DNA of 64,000 bases from Whitmania pigra (GCA_021613335.1 JAJTWR010000113.1:1965001-2029000), one strand, 5' to 3'; numbered from the stretch's first letter, positions 47,824-60,100 are shown. Numbers and translations are program-made. Notes: a model not told the origin generated them from the letters alone.

Positions 47824-48418
47824 TGGTGACCCGTCATAACAGCCCGGCGACAAAACAGCCCAGAACGATTATTGTGAGGACGACTACATCGGAAGACAAA
47901 GAAGGAATCGCAGAGCAGAACCTCGGTTTGCCGTCACCATGTGGACGGTTCGCGATCGAGTCACTGGCGGTTTACCCAGAACAAACAACTCAGTAGAAGC
48001 ATGGCATCGTAGTTTTCAACAAACAATCGATTGTCATCATGATCAGTCTTCAAACTCATTGAACAGTTTCGAAAAGATCAAGATAAGGTGGAGATTGAGA
48101 TCACACGTTTCCAGGCAGATGAGACAAAGCCAGAAGCATCGAAGGTTAAGTATGTGAAATTAAATCAACGTCTCCAACCTACGGGAACGCAGAATCTCTC
48201 GATTACCTGCGCGGAATTGCTTACAATCTCACAATTTAACTGATTTGATGTGAGTAATTTACATTTAATTTGGTTTATTAATTTTTTGACAATAAATTTT
48301 ATTGAGCTGCTTTTATTTTGACGGGGCTGTTTTGTCGGGGCTGTTTTGTCCTGGGCTATTTTGACGCCGGGCTATTTTGACGGGGCTGTTTTGTCGGGGC
48401 TATTATGACGGGGTGCCA
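47824..48418 (+). mobile_element. Internally deleted MULE-type DNA transposon
   Basis: Bounded by terminal inverted repeats: GGTGACCCGTCATAACAGCC at the left and its counterpart GGGGCTATTATGACGGGGTG at the right, followed inward by repeated GACAAAACAGCCC / GGGCTGTTTTGTC words. The T-rich flanks on both sides could be the target duplication. Inside, 47939-48160 encodes the end of a MULE transposase: RTNNSVEAWHRSFQ-x-x-x-DCHH, then after a frameshift IEQFRKDQDKVEIEI and YVKLNQRLQ in another frame. Nonautonomous and inactive. Confidence 0.85.
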
Positions 48419-48589
48419 TTTTTTTTATTATCTATTCATGAAATGATTTTAAAATATATAACTTAAATATATATGTATTATCCCTTTGACATTTTTATCA
48501 ACTCTTTCATTTTTTTTCTAATGATGATGATAATAACATTAATAATGCTGATGAATCACGTTAAAATAAAGGTTTTTTTATTAGTCTGA

Positions 48590-49640
48590 ATATTGAGTCG
48601 TGTTAATGGATCTTTTAAGTTTAATATTTCAATTGGACAAATTGTCCGTTTTTGCTCCGAATTGTTCTTCGAAGAATTGTCCGGTCACATGAATAAAACT
48701 TGCACTGCAAAACTGAAAGAAAGTCCATTGTCTGATATAAGTAGAATATAAACAGAAGGATAGCTGACATGTCAGACGACTTAAAACTACGTGAATAGAC
48801 TGAAGCAAGGTTATTTTGCAACACAAAGAACCGATATTGCTAATTAGACCTTGGTTTTCAAGAAAAGAATTTTATTTGGATGAAGTAATAAAAAATAAGT
48901 GAAACTGTCGATTTGGAACTGGAACATTTTAAAAATGGAAACTTTTTCTGTCAACCAGGTTACAAAAGGTTTTCATCTGTTACGTAGGATTTCAGCACAT
49001 TTGCATTTTTACGATCCAAAATCTCAAGTTCCAGCTTCTCCACATTTTTAAAAACGTTTTCCAATTAGTGTTGCTACTGATATTACATTTACTTGGCTAG
49101 TAAGTGGATTTTCAAAAAATATGACCATTGGTTCAATAACAGCACACTGTTCAAATATTTTTTCAAACTGTTGTTAGTGTTTCAAGGTGGATAATAAATG
49201 ATGGGTCAAAATTTCCACCATTAACCAGTTTCTTCAAATTTGAAAAATGCACAAGGGACTTAATTTTTAGATGAGATATCCATAAATGCAGCTTTAATTT
49301 AAATAAATTTACAGAGGCTATTATTGCAGCAATATGTTTTTCTTTTCCAAATTTAATGCATTCAATTTGTCCATGATATCCACGATAAACACAAATCCAT
49401 GAATCAGGAAAGATCGCCAAATTGATCAAATTGATTTTTAGATTTCAAGAATTTTTTGGATTTCTTCAATCAAGCTTAAAAACCTTGCAAGCACTTTACT
49501 GAGCCATCGCACCTCTGCATGAAAGATAAGATCTGAATGTCCATCTTTAAAACCGTCTAGTAAGGCAGTGAACAGTCGGTGCTGTAAAGGCGCTGCTCGT
49601 ATAGAGGTAACAATTTTTTTATAACTATCTTCGTAACGTG
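48590..49640 (-). pseudogene. hAT/ZBED-type transposase remnant
   Basis: Minus-strand translation in shifting frames gives pieces typical of domesticated-style hAT transposases: HSDL-x-FHAEVRW, VLARFLSLIEE-like, a DI-x-x-x-LN-x-LN match (VDIMDKLNALN) and FKLKLHLWISHLKIKSLVHF. The order of these pieces along the strand is correct, but stops and frameshifts are many. Confidence 0.6.
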
Positions 49641-51540
49641 ATCAAATGAAATAAAAACTTCGTGAAGGAATACAATGGTACGCCATACAGTTGAGAAAGC
49701 ATCTTTACTTTTTTTTTAGGATAGCTCACATAAAACAGGTGGCGGGCATGTGGTTGGGGACTCCTGCTCTAGATTCTCTAAAACATTTTAGAGCTCTCTA
49801 GACCTTTCTTGCACTTATCAAGAACTCTTCAGAACACTGTAAAACTCTCTCAAAGCTTCTCGTTAGCTCATGTGAGATTTTCATCATCTTGAAACGAACT
49901 CCACAAGCTCCATAACACATACACGCACATCAAGCATCGAACATCAGGAACAATGTCCGGGTGGTCCCATGTGTCATGTGATCGAACTCTTAAAAACAGT
50001 TTAAACATCACTTTCGTATTTTTGGTCGTGCCTAGCTTCTGAGTATCAGTTATTGTCTTTCAAGGCAGTTGCGATTTTGTTACCGTTTGCAACATCATAT
50101 TTGTGAGAGACAGCATTTCCAACAGTTACTAATATGAAGACGAAGTTTAGATCCAAACATGTCGTTGAAAGTGACAAGTGCTTGAGTGCTTGTCAAAATT
50201 ACATTCAATAATTACCAATTTGTGCAGAACAAAGCAAGCATGACCATCTCATTGACTTATCAACATGAAATGATCATTGACGATGTTGCTGATTTTAGAA
50301 AAAATGTGTGTTCTATTTACAAGGATTGTATTGAGTGTATTTGCAACTTAGGGAGTCATCTGGCGTTGAAAGAAGGGTATGCCTATTATTAAATATTGGT
50401 TATCTGCTATATATTAATATTTATAACGTTTATGGTTCGCGATCTAAGCTTAAACAAAAATTAAGAGTCCGCACTGAAATGAGTTTGTAAACCACTGCCC
50501 TGGACAACATGCGGCCATCGACATAATCACATGCTAAATAAAAAAATCCAAATTATCGTAAAGTTAATATTAATAAACATTATAATTTTGTAGGAAAGCG
50601 TTTGGCTTAAAAACGACGTGAAAACCTCATTAATCTCATGTGATTGCAAGACAAATGAATACTGCATACATATTTATTATCTCAATTAATTCGCTAACTA
50701 TGGGTGAAAGCTTAAATAAAGTTATTAATGCCACGACATATGAATGCAGTGGGTGCATTTGTAACAAACAATAATAACATTACTTCACATGTCATTTCAA
50801 TGCAAACGAGTCAAATTAGGAGCATTAGCCAGCGAAACGATCTGCTTAGCAACGCCATCAATTTCTCCAGGTATGTGATTCAGGTGAAATCAGAGCGAAA
50901 ATTAATTCTCAGTATCTGGAAAGATCTACGTAGTCCTGGGGTGATTGTGCAATTTCGCATTTTCGATTCATTCATGAAACAAGTGCATGGTGAATACCAC
51001 TATACAAGCATTGAATCCATCTTGATTAAGTAATAGTTAACAAATTGCATGATCCAAGCGACATTTTGCGGAGGATTTGTTGCCATAAAGGCCATTCAAC
51101 ATATAAGCTTTGCATTCTCCCAGCCTAGAAACATTCTATTCAGACACTACAGCCATGCAATTGATTATTCTTACAAGCATTTAAAAAGAATATCTCTCGA
51201 ATATCTGCTGCGCAATTCGACTGAACTGACACATCAGGAAGCTAAGATTAAAATTGTCAATTTCTTTAGGTAGAGTTTTTATCTTTTAATTCACTATCTT
51301 TTTTCTAGTAGAATTGATACTTTTGTAATGTTTCACTGGTAACATATACTTGTAAATAAATAATATTGCAGTATTTGGTTATCGACGAACCGATTATTAA
51401 CATTAATATTTGAAGTTCTAAACGCTAAGAAACTTTATATTTAAAATTTTGTTAATTTGTTATTTAATAATATTGTTTAACTCATAAGGCGCAGTGAATT
51501 TGAAATAATTTAAAAAGCGTTCGTGTTGCAAATTGGCAGG
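49641..51540. other. Intergenic DNA upstream of BRICHOS copy C
   Basis: Includes open frames at 50186-50392, 50728-51033 and 51049-51273 (+) that show no recognised domain. They are non-repetitive and could include leader exons of copy C or gene remnants. Confidence 0.4.
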
Positions 51541-51546
51541 TCAAGC

Positions 51547-54500
51547 ATGGTTTTCAAACTTACTAGCATTGACAAAGAACCCATGGTGGAAAGTCCACCA
51601 ATAATCTATCAACCTGAGGTAACTTGCCCAACCTTATTATAAAAATGATGATTACAATTTTATTTAATAACATGATTCATGAATACTTGGGCAATTATTT
51701 ACTTTGAATATTTTTTCAGCCCAAACCACCAAAGACGAAGAAGTACGTAATCATCGGATCCTTCGTCCTCCTTTCGACTGCGCTCATCGTCGTGGCGATC
51801 CTCGTTGGAATCCACATTTATGTGGAAGCTCAAAAAGTCATCAAGGTTAATTTCTCACAAATTTTCGATTACTTTTGATTTGCTAATTTAATTTAGTTAG
51901 CTTAGTGTACTTACATTAAAATAGTTTTATAATGGCATGTCGTATGTCCAAAATGTTATAAACGATTTATTATTAACAACTTAATATAATATCAATAATT
52001 AAATTTTATCGAAATGGCTTTTTCTCTCGAATAACGTTATTGCTTGCATAATTATCTAACATACATGAAGAGGTCATGTCTGCTACCTGATATGATTATT
52101 CTAAGATAAGAAATATTAAAAATAAACACATGCATAAAATAAATCTATTCCTATTATCTTCAAATCATGTAAATTTTGAAATTATTATTTTTTATGAGCA
52201 TTCTTTAAATCTCACCCTTAAAAGCTTTTCAGCATTGAAGGTTTGGTTAAATAACTCAATACACATTAAGCCACTTTTCCGTATATCAGATGCTTCGTAT
52301 TATAATTTTTAATTATCTTTGTGTTTAGCCTAATTTTTATTGCTTAATGCATATGGCCGCAGAATGTGAAACAAGATGGCAAATGCCCAGTGGCTTGTCA
52401 GGATTTTAAAACTTTGTTCATTATCAAATTGACATAGCCCATAGTCGATCTGAATATGGACCCGAAATTTCTGTCGGCGACCCTGATTCTGCATTTGTGT
52501 CGGATGTATTGATGTGAAAAAGTTACATCGGTATTACGTAATAACGCTTCCAAAGGGCCTCTTTGTGGAAGTGTGGGTTACGACTGTTTTAACGCCGCAC
52601 AAAGGAACCTTGCATGTTAATGCCCAAGACCAGCGGTTGTTCAAGTTAATAATAAGTGATTAACAAGTCATGCGATCAAATAATTACTTCTTTTTGTAGT
52701 TTACTTTGCTATTGGATAAAGAGAGATCTCAAGATGTGACCAGTGACAGCTCTAGCAACATTGTCCAATATCTCGTAAAAGATGGAAAAACCAGAGCCTG
52801 GATCGTCAATGATTTTAATACGGTGATTTAACTTATTATTGTTAGGGTTTTATTAATTAAATATTTGTAAAACCACCGCCGGTATTACTAGGTAATTAAA
52901 AAGTTCAAAAAACCCAAAGAAATAAACGTAGGAGCTTTAATGTGAGACCAACTGAAGAGGCAAAACAAGAAATATATTTCAATGAAATACATTTTAATGA
53001 AACGTAACGAGGATAGGAGTACTGTTCAAGGATACGTAAAGTTTATGGTTGGTTTAATAATACCATGCAACCAAATCGAACTAACACTTTAAAGTTATTA
53101 CGTTTATAGCTTGAAATAAAATAAAACGCCCAAATATCATTTATTACAAACAAAAATAATCTAGATGTGCTTTGTTTCTTGATTTGATGAGTGAACATTG
53201 TTTCAGGACATAAAAGTGACAAAAATAATGAGTGACGATGATCCCAGTTGCTACATAACTCCTCTCAACAGGAGCACTGATTTGGAACCAAACAAAATTA
53301 TTAAACCTGGAGACGACAGCTTTCACGTTAGTATATTTTGATAATCATCGTGTTTTGAGAATACCTCGGAGTATATGTTAATATAACTTAGTTTATGTTA
53401 ATTTATGAATTTTATGGACGCGTTATTATCATTATCATTATCAGCATTATTGTCTTGAAACTCGTCCATTGACCTTAACAAGTACGTTTTAATTAGATAA
53501 TTACGTTGTTCCGCAATGTTGTCTACGTCACTCTAATTTCGAAAATAAATAAATATATTTGATATGTCGTCAAAATAGTGCAATTCGCTCCGATTATGTA
53601 ACATTAGTTTCCCTCTCACAATTCATTACCTTTCCTAGTTTACGATTCAGTTATTTACAAAGTAAATTTTAAGGAGCCGTCACAACATGATTCAGTCATT
53701 TATCGCATCTCTGGAGAACCAGTGCAAGACATCTCATTTCTGAACAGAGAAGCAAGAAGAGTCTGTGGTGATGTGCCAACTTATTGGATGTACCCGACCT
53801 GCCCAAAGTCCTCCTCCTACAACCCCGACAAACGTATTTCTTCAAGAACTTCTAGCTTCATTTAATGTAGTCGTTATGATGACGAAAGAAGTTCATATCT
53901 AGGCAATGTTCAAAAATGAAATGATGAATAGCATGTTGTGATAATTTATTAATTCGTTCAGATGTAATCATTTAAGTATATCTCAATCAAATATATTCGG
54001 ACAATTATCTAAGCCAAAGAATAAATAAATATATTTGATATGTCGTAAAAGTAGTGCAATTCGCTCCGATTATGTAACATTAGTTAAAAGTGCATTAAAT
54101 TCTGTAACTTTAACTGTAACTCAAACTCTAACTGAAAAGTCCTAACTGAAATAATACTGTTGTGCATTAGATTCTACAACAAAACAAAAAATAATATGAA
54201 AGAATTCTGGAGAATCACGTGCAATAAAAATCATATTAATAAAAATATGTGAAAATGTTATAAAATATGTTACAAATGTTAATAGGCAAGGGACTCAAAA
54301 TGTAACATATTAATAAATTGATTGGCGAATACAAATACATTGTCAAAATTTAAGTAGTAGTTAATTAAAAACCTTTACCACTTTTAGTTGATCTGGTAGA
54401 AGACAGGTCGCCATATTACATGATCTTCTCAACCAATCAAAACGGTTCCAAATACCCTTGCGTCAGTGGATGCTGCAAGACGGTCTGCGCCTGTGAGATC

Positions 54501-54641
54501 AAATATTCTTGGATGGTCGTGGGCGATAAAATCATTTGCAACTGGATCACTAGGCCATGCTGTGGTACCTCGGACAAGTGCTTTTACAAAAGTTACTGCT
54601 CCGATGTCAAAGGTCTCAGTTGTGACTCAAAATGCGCCTAA
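51547..54641 (+). CDS. BRICHOS-domain precursor with 12-cysteine C-terminal module (copy C)
   Basis: Six coding exons: 51547-51618, 51720-51845, 52700-52822, 53207-53326, 53674-53833, 54388-54641; frames close to 284 residues, the same length as copy B. Membrane segment KKYVIIGSFVLLSTALIVVA, then the BRICHOS domain with the Asp in AWIVNDFNT, Cys in SCYITPLN and Cys in RRVCGDVPTYWM. The last ~75 residues carry the same 12-Cys order as copies A and B (YPCVSGCCKTVCAC, ICNW, PCC, KCFYKSYC, SC, KC). The linker lacks the Lys-Arg seen in B and instead reads VEDRSPYY, so release may use a different protease or not occur. Exon 3 is 123 bp, as in B and D. Intron 2 (about 850 bp) is the longest and includes a less AT-rich piece at about 52350-52650 of unknown nature. 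Confidence 0.88.
53543..53609 (+). repeat. 67-bp direct repeat, left copy
   Basis: Near-identical to 54018-54085 (core GATATGTCGT and GTGCAATTCGCTCCGATTAT). The pair flanks BRICHOS copy C exon 5 within its two adjoining introns. Confidence 0.9.
54018..54085 (+). repeat. 67-bp direct repeat, right copy
   Basis: Partner of 53543-53609. It is followed at 54098-54160 by a TAACTG-rich fragment related to 40455-40600, suggesting that the repeat is part of an interspersed element. Confidence 0.9.
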
Positions 54642-55515
54642 CTTTCGGAATCTTCTTCGCTTACTTGAATCAACAGACACCTCAAATCTAATCAACACAT
54701 GTTTTCTTACTTTGCATTGTACGGTTTCGTTTCGTTATATTTTAGAATTAGAGAATTTCTTCACAACTTGATATGATGACAAGCGTTTCGATTGAAGCTT
54801 GAACATTTTATTTCTTGACAATCGTGTCAACACTGACAATTTCTTCTGATCCTGAAGATGTTTCAACTGTTTTTTAAAGCACCTCGCGGGTACAATTTCG
54901 AAAGTGATTGAGTTTCATTTCACTCATACTTTTAAAAATATTTTGTGACGTATATTGTGTTGTGACGCCATGTTGGAGCATAAAAGGAAGGAGTAACAGG
55001 TCTCGAAGAGGGATTGCTAGTTTGTCGATTTTGCAGGCGAACACGTTCTTTGTAGATACTAGAGATATGTTTCAGTCGCGCTTCTATTTCAAAGTATTTG
55101 ACAGCCAATAAAGTTCCTGTTCAGCTTTATAGTTTTTTCTCACAAAGACTCAGCATGTTCTTGTGTGCAATCGTTCATCAGCAAACATGGGCAGACGTCA
55201 ATGGACTAATCCTACAAAGAAATTTATTACAAACGCTGCGACCAATCTTATGTGCACAAGCTGATTTCCAACTTGCAATACCAAAATAACATTCCTTGTG
55301 TCCTACAAATGTTGTTGAATAACATTGTAATTTAATCTTGATCAGCAAATCCAACCAAAAACTTAGCTAAGAAATATGAAATAATCCTAGATAATTTTTC
55401 AAACCCGGAGAGGAATTTTTTAACCCAATACTATGCGCTACAAAATCAATTGTTAGTCAAATGCCTAAGAGTTATTTATTTCAAAAAATAGTTTGAAACA
55501 GTCCCCATGAAACAA
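54642..55515. other. Intergenic DNA with LTR-like element
   Basis: Holds the second solo-LTR-like copy (54940-55135); otherwise nothing recognised. Confidence 0.5.
54940..55135 (+). mobile_element. Solo-LTR-like element (copy 2)
   Basis: Shares TTGTGACG-C-CATGTTGGAG, a TATA-like CATAAAAGGAA (54978) and TATTTGACAGCCAATAAAGT (polyA signal at 55108) with 9397-9681. The TATA to AATAAA distance is 129 bp here against 161 bp in copy 1. Ends not defined. Confidence 0.55.
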
Positions 55516-56945
55516 TTACTTCTTCTTCTTCTGAATCTTTTTTGGTGGCTCAGGCACTTCCTCTTCTTCATCATCATCGTCCTCACCATCTTAACACATT
55601 CAAAATTACAAATTTAATTCGAATGTGATTATAACAGCAGTCATGTTAAGAATAATGTTTTGAATAAAATTTAACTTCCTAACAAACCTTCAAACTCCAT
55701 CATTTCTTCATCTTCATCATCATCTTCGTCATCTCCATCCTCTTCCTCAACCTTCTTAGATTTCTTCGACTTGTCGTTTTCAATGAGCTTCTTCTTGTTC
55801 TTGTTTCCCTTTGTTTCGTCATCAACTTTTTCTTCCTCTTCTTCAACCAAATCTCCCTCCTTGACTTCAGCAGGAACAGACAGCAGGGTCTCCAACATGA
55901 GTTTCTCTCCTGCCAACTCATAACCCTGGAACTCCTTGATGGCCTTGGCAACATGCGAAGGTTTTTGGAAGACCACAAGAACATCCCTAAAAAGAATTTC
56001 AATGGGAATGTTGCAAAATAATTAAAGAAAAAACACCTTTATAACAATAAAACCATTCAACCATATTTGGTTTATAAAACCATATGTGCATGCTTGTACC
56101 CACCTGAGTTCTGTTTTCTTTTGGCTCGGAATGATGACCGACTCGACCTCCTTGAAAAGACCTGCAAGTGTTTTTTTGCTGACGAACTTCGAGATGCCTC
56201 TGATGCAGAGGAGTCGGTCGAGGATGGAAAGAGCTGCAAAAATGATTAAAGCAGGAGTTCAGATGTGTTCCAATCAACACAAAGCTAATATTTTAATGTT
56301 AGAATCAGCAGCTAAGTGGCCATTATGTTGAGGAATACTTATTAAGTATATTAAATATAACCTAAACATGACTCTTTTGTAAATAAATGATGATATTACT
56401 TTTTGTATTGGCTCTCTTTGGCTTAGCATCAGTCTTTGCATCCTTCTTCATGAAATCTGCAACAACTGCATCACCTTTGTAAGAGCTATGATTTATCTTC
56501 TTTATGAGGTCTTTTGCGGTTTCAATCGAACCAACATCCACCAATCCATGACGACTGACAATAATTAAAATCGATATTAAACCAGATACACATGTACACA
56601 AGTAAATCAAAGACAATAAAACGTTGTTACAAGAACGAAATGACATATACACGTTATTCTACAAAATTAACAAAAAGCAGCAATATTTATCTGATCTGCT
56701 CGCTTACTGTTTCAGTGTTTTCCGTACAAGTTTGACTGGAAATCCCAATGACTCAATGTAACCTTTCAACTCTTTCTCCTTCATTCCAAGAAACTTCCTG
56801 CAGTTGACAAAGACTGTTGTTTCCTCTGAAAGTACATCATCAACCCTCGTATATGATTGGATTTATTAAGTAAAGAAATAAAATAACAAAACAAACTGTC
56901 AATCTCAACAATTTCCTTTACTTCGTCGTTTTTTCTCTTGCCCAT
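55516..56945 (-). CDS. Tandem-RRM protein with acidic/lysine-rich tail (nucleolar type)
   Basis: Six coding exons on the minus strand: 56897-56945, 56708-56825, 56400-56554, 56104-56233, 55688-55986, 55516-55589; frames close to about 274 residues. Start MGKRKNDEVKE. A first RRM-like unit (about 20-90) has TTVFVNCRKFLGMKEKELKG as beta1-alpha1 and HGLVDVGSIETAKDLIKKIN as beta3-alpha2. A second (about 106-190) has LLCIRGISKFVSKKTLAGLF and DVLVVFQKPSHVAKAIKEFQ. The tail alternates acidic stretches (EEDGDDEDDDEDEE) with KNKKKL/KKSKK and ends KKIQKKKK, a nuclear/nucleolar type of sequence. RNP1/RNP2 aromatic residues are poorly conserved. It resembles nucleolin-like RNA-binding proteins, but I cannot assign a named orthologue. 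The first two exon joins are the least certain. Confidence 0.8.
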
Positions 56946-57885
56946 TTTAAATTGTGAGAAATACCTATAACATCGGTTATTCAAAGTTATCAATCCCCAA
57001 ACTCAATGACCCATCAGACTACTAAAACAAATGTGTACTCATTTTGCAAAATTATAACAGTAGCTATAAATCAACTTAGAAAATAAATGTAGCTTTGATA
57101 TCAATGAATGCATAATTCAATCAGCAAAGACAGCTACAATGGTAGATTTTAAATGTTTCCCATAAATCAGATAAATGCTTAAAATATAATAAAATAAACA
57201 ATACCAACGTCTAAAAATCAACCAACTTTTAACTAAAAAACCTCGCGGCGTGGTAATACAAAGCTCAATTCCGCTCAAATGGTTTATTTGTTTATGTTTT
57301 TGCAACAGGTCACAAACTTTGAATATATAAAAATTTAATAAATTTAACTTTGCTATATAAATAATTTATTTTTTTATTTTAATAATTTATTTTAATACTT
57401 AAATAGCATTACAATAACAATATTTACAATTTTCGTAATATTTCTCCGGAAATGTAGTTTTATTTAAGAGATAAAATACAAATAATAGAAAAATGCTCTT
57501 GCTGTTAAAAATACAGACAATCGCTTCAAATAAATATAAATATATACGGTCCACATCAGCCGTTCCGAACGTTTCTGGTCCTGCGACCCCTTGTGGCAAC
57601 ACTTGCTACGCTGTGGGGGTTATAATGCGACATCTAACAATAAAACTTATTGGGCTGTCCTTCACTCAGTTAACTTCTTGATGCTGCCATTAAAGAGGTA
57701 ACCTTTAAAATCTTTATATATCTATTTTACACTTGTATTTACAAATTTTAGAAAGTTTTAAATAAGGTCGATAATCAGTAGATAAATTCAAAATTTACCT
57801 AAGTAAATTCGGTTATTAGGACTAAAAAGAGTGGTTATTACACAGATCCAGGTCTTCTTAACCACTATAAATAATTGTTATGTTA
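56946..57885. other. Intergenic DNA
   Basis: AT-rich; no gene or element recognised. Confidence 0.5.
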
Positions 57886-57902
57886 TGTTGTTATGTTAAG
57901 GT

Positions 57903-58030
57903 GCGCTCGCATGGCCTAACGGTTAAGGCTGCGCCTCTCACGATGGCACAACGGGATTCAAGAACGGCTGCGGTAGCACCGTCCCAATCATCTAGATATG
58001 CAGCGGACGTTAATAAAACGTTACTTTTCT
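57903..58030 (+). mobile_element. tRNA-derived SINE, copy 2
   Basis: Plus strand, the same family as 46476-46597: CCTAACGGTTAAGGC box A region, degraded box B (GGGATTCAAGA), and the tail CACCGTCCCAATCATCTAGA...CGGACGTTAATAAAAC. It is flanked by 17-bp duplications TGTTGTTATGTTAAGGT at 57886-57902 and 58031-58047. Confidence 0.9.
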
Positions 58031-58392
58031 TGTTGTTATGTTAAGGTCATCTTTAACATCAAGAATTCTCTTGTAATTTCGACTTGATGACCAACAAACT
58101 TAAAAAGTCTATATGTTGCTAAAAAAAAAAAGAAGAAGTAGGCTCAACAAAATCTTAGGCAAAATGCGGTATGATCAGTGACTTAGCTTAGAAAACGGGG
58201 TTATATGTCTCCGGGCTACAAGGTGCAAGGGCGCCAAACTGAGGTTTACTTATCTGTGACCTCATGACTTTTTATGTTCGTATTACATATAACATTTTGT
58301 TATAACTGTTCAATAACTGAACACGAGTAATAAATCGGTCTCAAGGTCACTGCAGCGTTTACATCAGCTACATACGTGTGCCACCCACTGTA

Positions 58393-58800
58393 AATATTTT
58401 CTCACTGGACTAAAACTATGTCGCACCAATCATCTTAGAGTGCGTCGGGATTTTATATCTTTCTATACACCTTGACTCAGTGGACCTCCATAGCCTTCGC
58501 CATATCTTATATTTGATTATTTTCCATCGTTCAAATTACGAACAGTCTGATATCTCAAAGCTTGTTGCAGACATGCAGCCTCAGCCATCACGTTGTGTAC
58601 TCTCGTCAACTTAAAATTGTCAAGATTTACTATAAACATCAGCCAATCTAGTTCACAACTTTGCCCTTATTCTCCTGTACATGTGTCTTATTGCTTTTGA
58701 TGTCTTGATGTTGATGAGGTATAAAATTTGGAATTTATTTTATACGGTCTCATTCGCTCGGACCCCGGAGGTTTTCCAAATTCTGTTTGTAGCTCTGTAA
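58393..58800 (-). repeat. ~400-bp interspersed repeat, copy 2 (no SINE)
   Basis: Inverted relative to 46432-46997. The TATA-containing block and its downstream sequence are the best-conserved part. The site occupied by a SINE in copy 1 is intact here (TATACGGTCTCATTCGC). Confidence 0.75.
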
Positions 58801-58826
58801 AAAAGATCGCGTACCATTGGCCTAGA

Positions 58827-59036
58827 CAGTGGCGCAACCAGCGAAAAATGCTGGGGGGACTCAAGTTTAGAAAAGGGACGAAAGCCCGACGCAGTCGAAA
58901 AATTTTTGAAACTGTTTAAATCAAAACTACCAATTATAATTAATAAAGAATTAAAGATAGAACAGTTTGACTATCTTCTGTCTGCATTTCTTTAATAATT
59001 TATTAGTCCCTCCTATTAGGCCTGGTTGCGCCACTG
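58827..59036. mobile_element. hAT-like MITE
   Basis: 210 bp with perfect 15-bp terminal inverted repeats CAGTGGCGCAACCAG / CTGGTTGCGCCACTG. The flanking 8-mers GGCCTAGA and GGTTTAGG agree at 5 of 8 positions, compatible with an aged 8-bp hAT duplication. No coding capacity. Confidence 0.88.
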
Positions 59037-59340
59037 GGTTTAGGTGATCTTGCTTCTCTTAGAGTTGCAAGAGAGACATTGGAAAAAAGAGATTTTGCTT
59101 ACGTCAGTGACCAGTTTGTGACAGTGAAATCAAGCAAAATAAATCTTTGGTAGACTACGTAATACACAGAATACGGCAGTGAATGATTGAGTCATGCAAT
59201 ATAAATTCTATAAATTTGCTTCTTTAAATGCAATGCTTCATTAAAACTAAATCATTTAGTCTAAATGGAACAACTCATGTAATCAGAAAGACACTAGGAT
59301 GACAATGCAATTTAAATTTAAAAAAGAAAGAGAGATAAGA

Positions 59341-60100
59341 CAACCACCACATTCATATTGGCGACTCCCGTTGACAATTGTAAATTTCTTGGAATCATCA
59401 TTGACCAACTCCTTATCAGAGACGGGTAGTTACTAACTACTTTTAAAAAAGTAGTTAAAAAAGTAGTAATTAACTACTTTTAAAGAAGTTATTAACTAAA
59501 AATAGTTACCTACTTTTTAGCTACTTTTAATAACATTTTATTTTAAAATGAACAAAATAATTTTTAGGTTTAACGATTGAGTTTATATTATTCGTATATA
59601 AATCAGAGGTAGTATTGCAATACGTTGGATGGTTGGTAGTTTATTAACGTCAATTTCATAACTAGATTATTAAGATGGTAGTACGTCCTAACCAAAGATT
59701 GATGGCACGTTTTAAGTAGTTTAAAAAAACTCATCTTTGCTTCTTACTTTCAAACCACATATCCAAAATATCATTAGCGAGATTTCAAAGAACAACGGAA
59801 TTATTTCCCATATTCGTTGCTTTATCACTTTGTCGATGGCTGTAACTACTATTCCTTCATATTTCCACATTTAAATTATTTTCATCTGGTTTGGGCTTGT
59901 AATTATCCATAACACCTGCTTCTCTTACTTAAACTCACAAATAAATATATTCATGTTGCTTTCCACCTATCTTACAACTAACACCATTTAAAAAAAAATC
60001 AAGATTCTTAAAGTTTTATTGTATTCTTGTTGGATTGACCCTCTGAAGCAACTTTAATCGAGCAGCCATTGGGAAGCATGTGATTCTGTCATTCTTTTTG
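59341..60100 (+). pseudogene. LINE reverse-transcriptase fragment (jockey/CR1-like), interrupted
   Basis: The frame before the insertion reads VDNCKFLGIIIDQLL. After the nested element at 59417-59739 it resumes with TFKPHIQNIISEISKNNGII and an RCFITLSMA-like stretch, the order expected for the thumb region following the reverse-transcriptase core (FLG-x-x-ID...H-I...KISK-x-G). Stops and frameshifts follow. Confidence 0.7.
59417..59739. mobile_element. Nonautonomous hAT-like element nested in LINE
   Basis: About 323 bp. It begins CAGAGACGGGTAGTTAC and ends ACTCATCTTTG, imperfect inverted termini (8 of 11). It is flanked by CTCCTTAT (59409-59416) and CTTCTTAC (59740-59747), a 6 of 8 match to an 8-bp duplication. 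The subterminal region is rich in TAACTACTTTTAA words. Its removal restores the LINE protein order. Confidence 0.75.

Noticed and set aside
50728..51273. Two adjacent open frames upstream of BRICHOS copy C
   Set aside because: No recognised domains and no consistent splice signals. Could be leader exons or chance frames.
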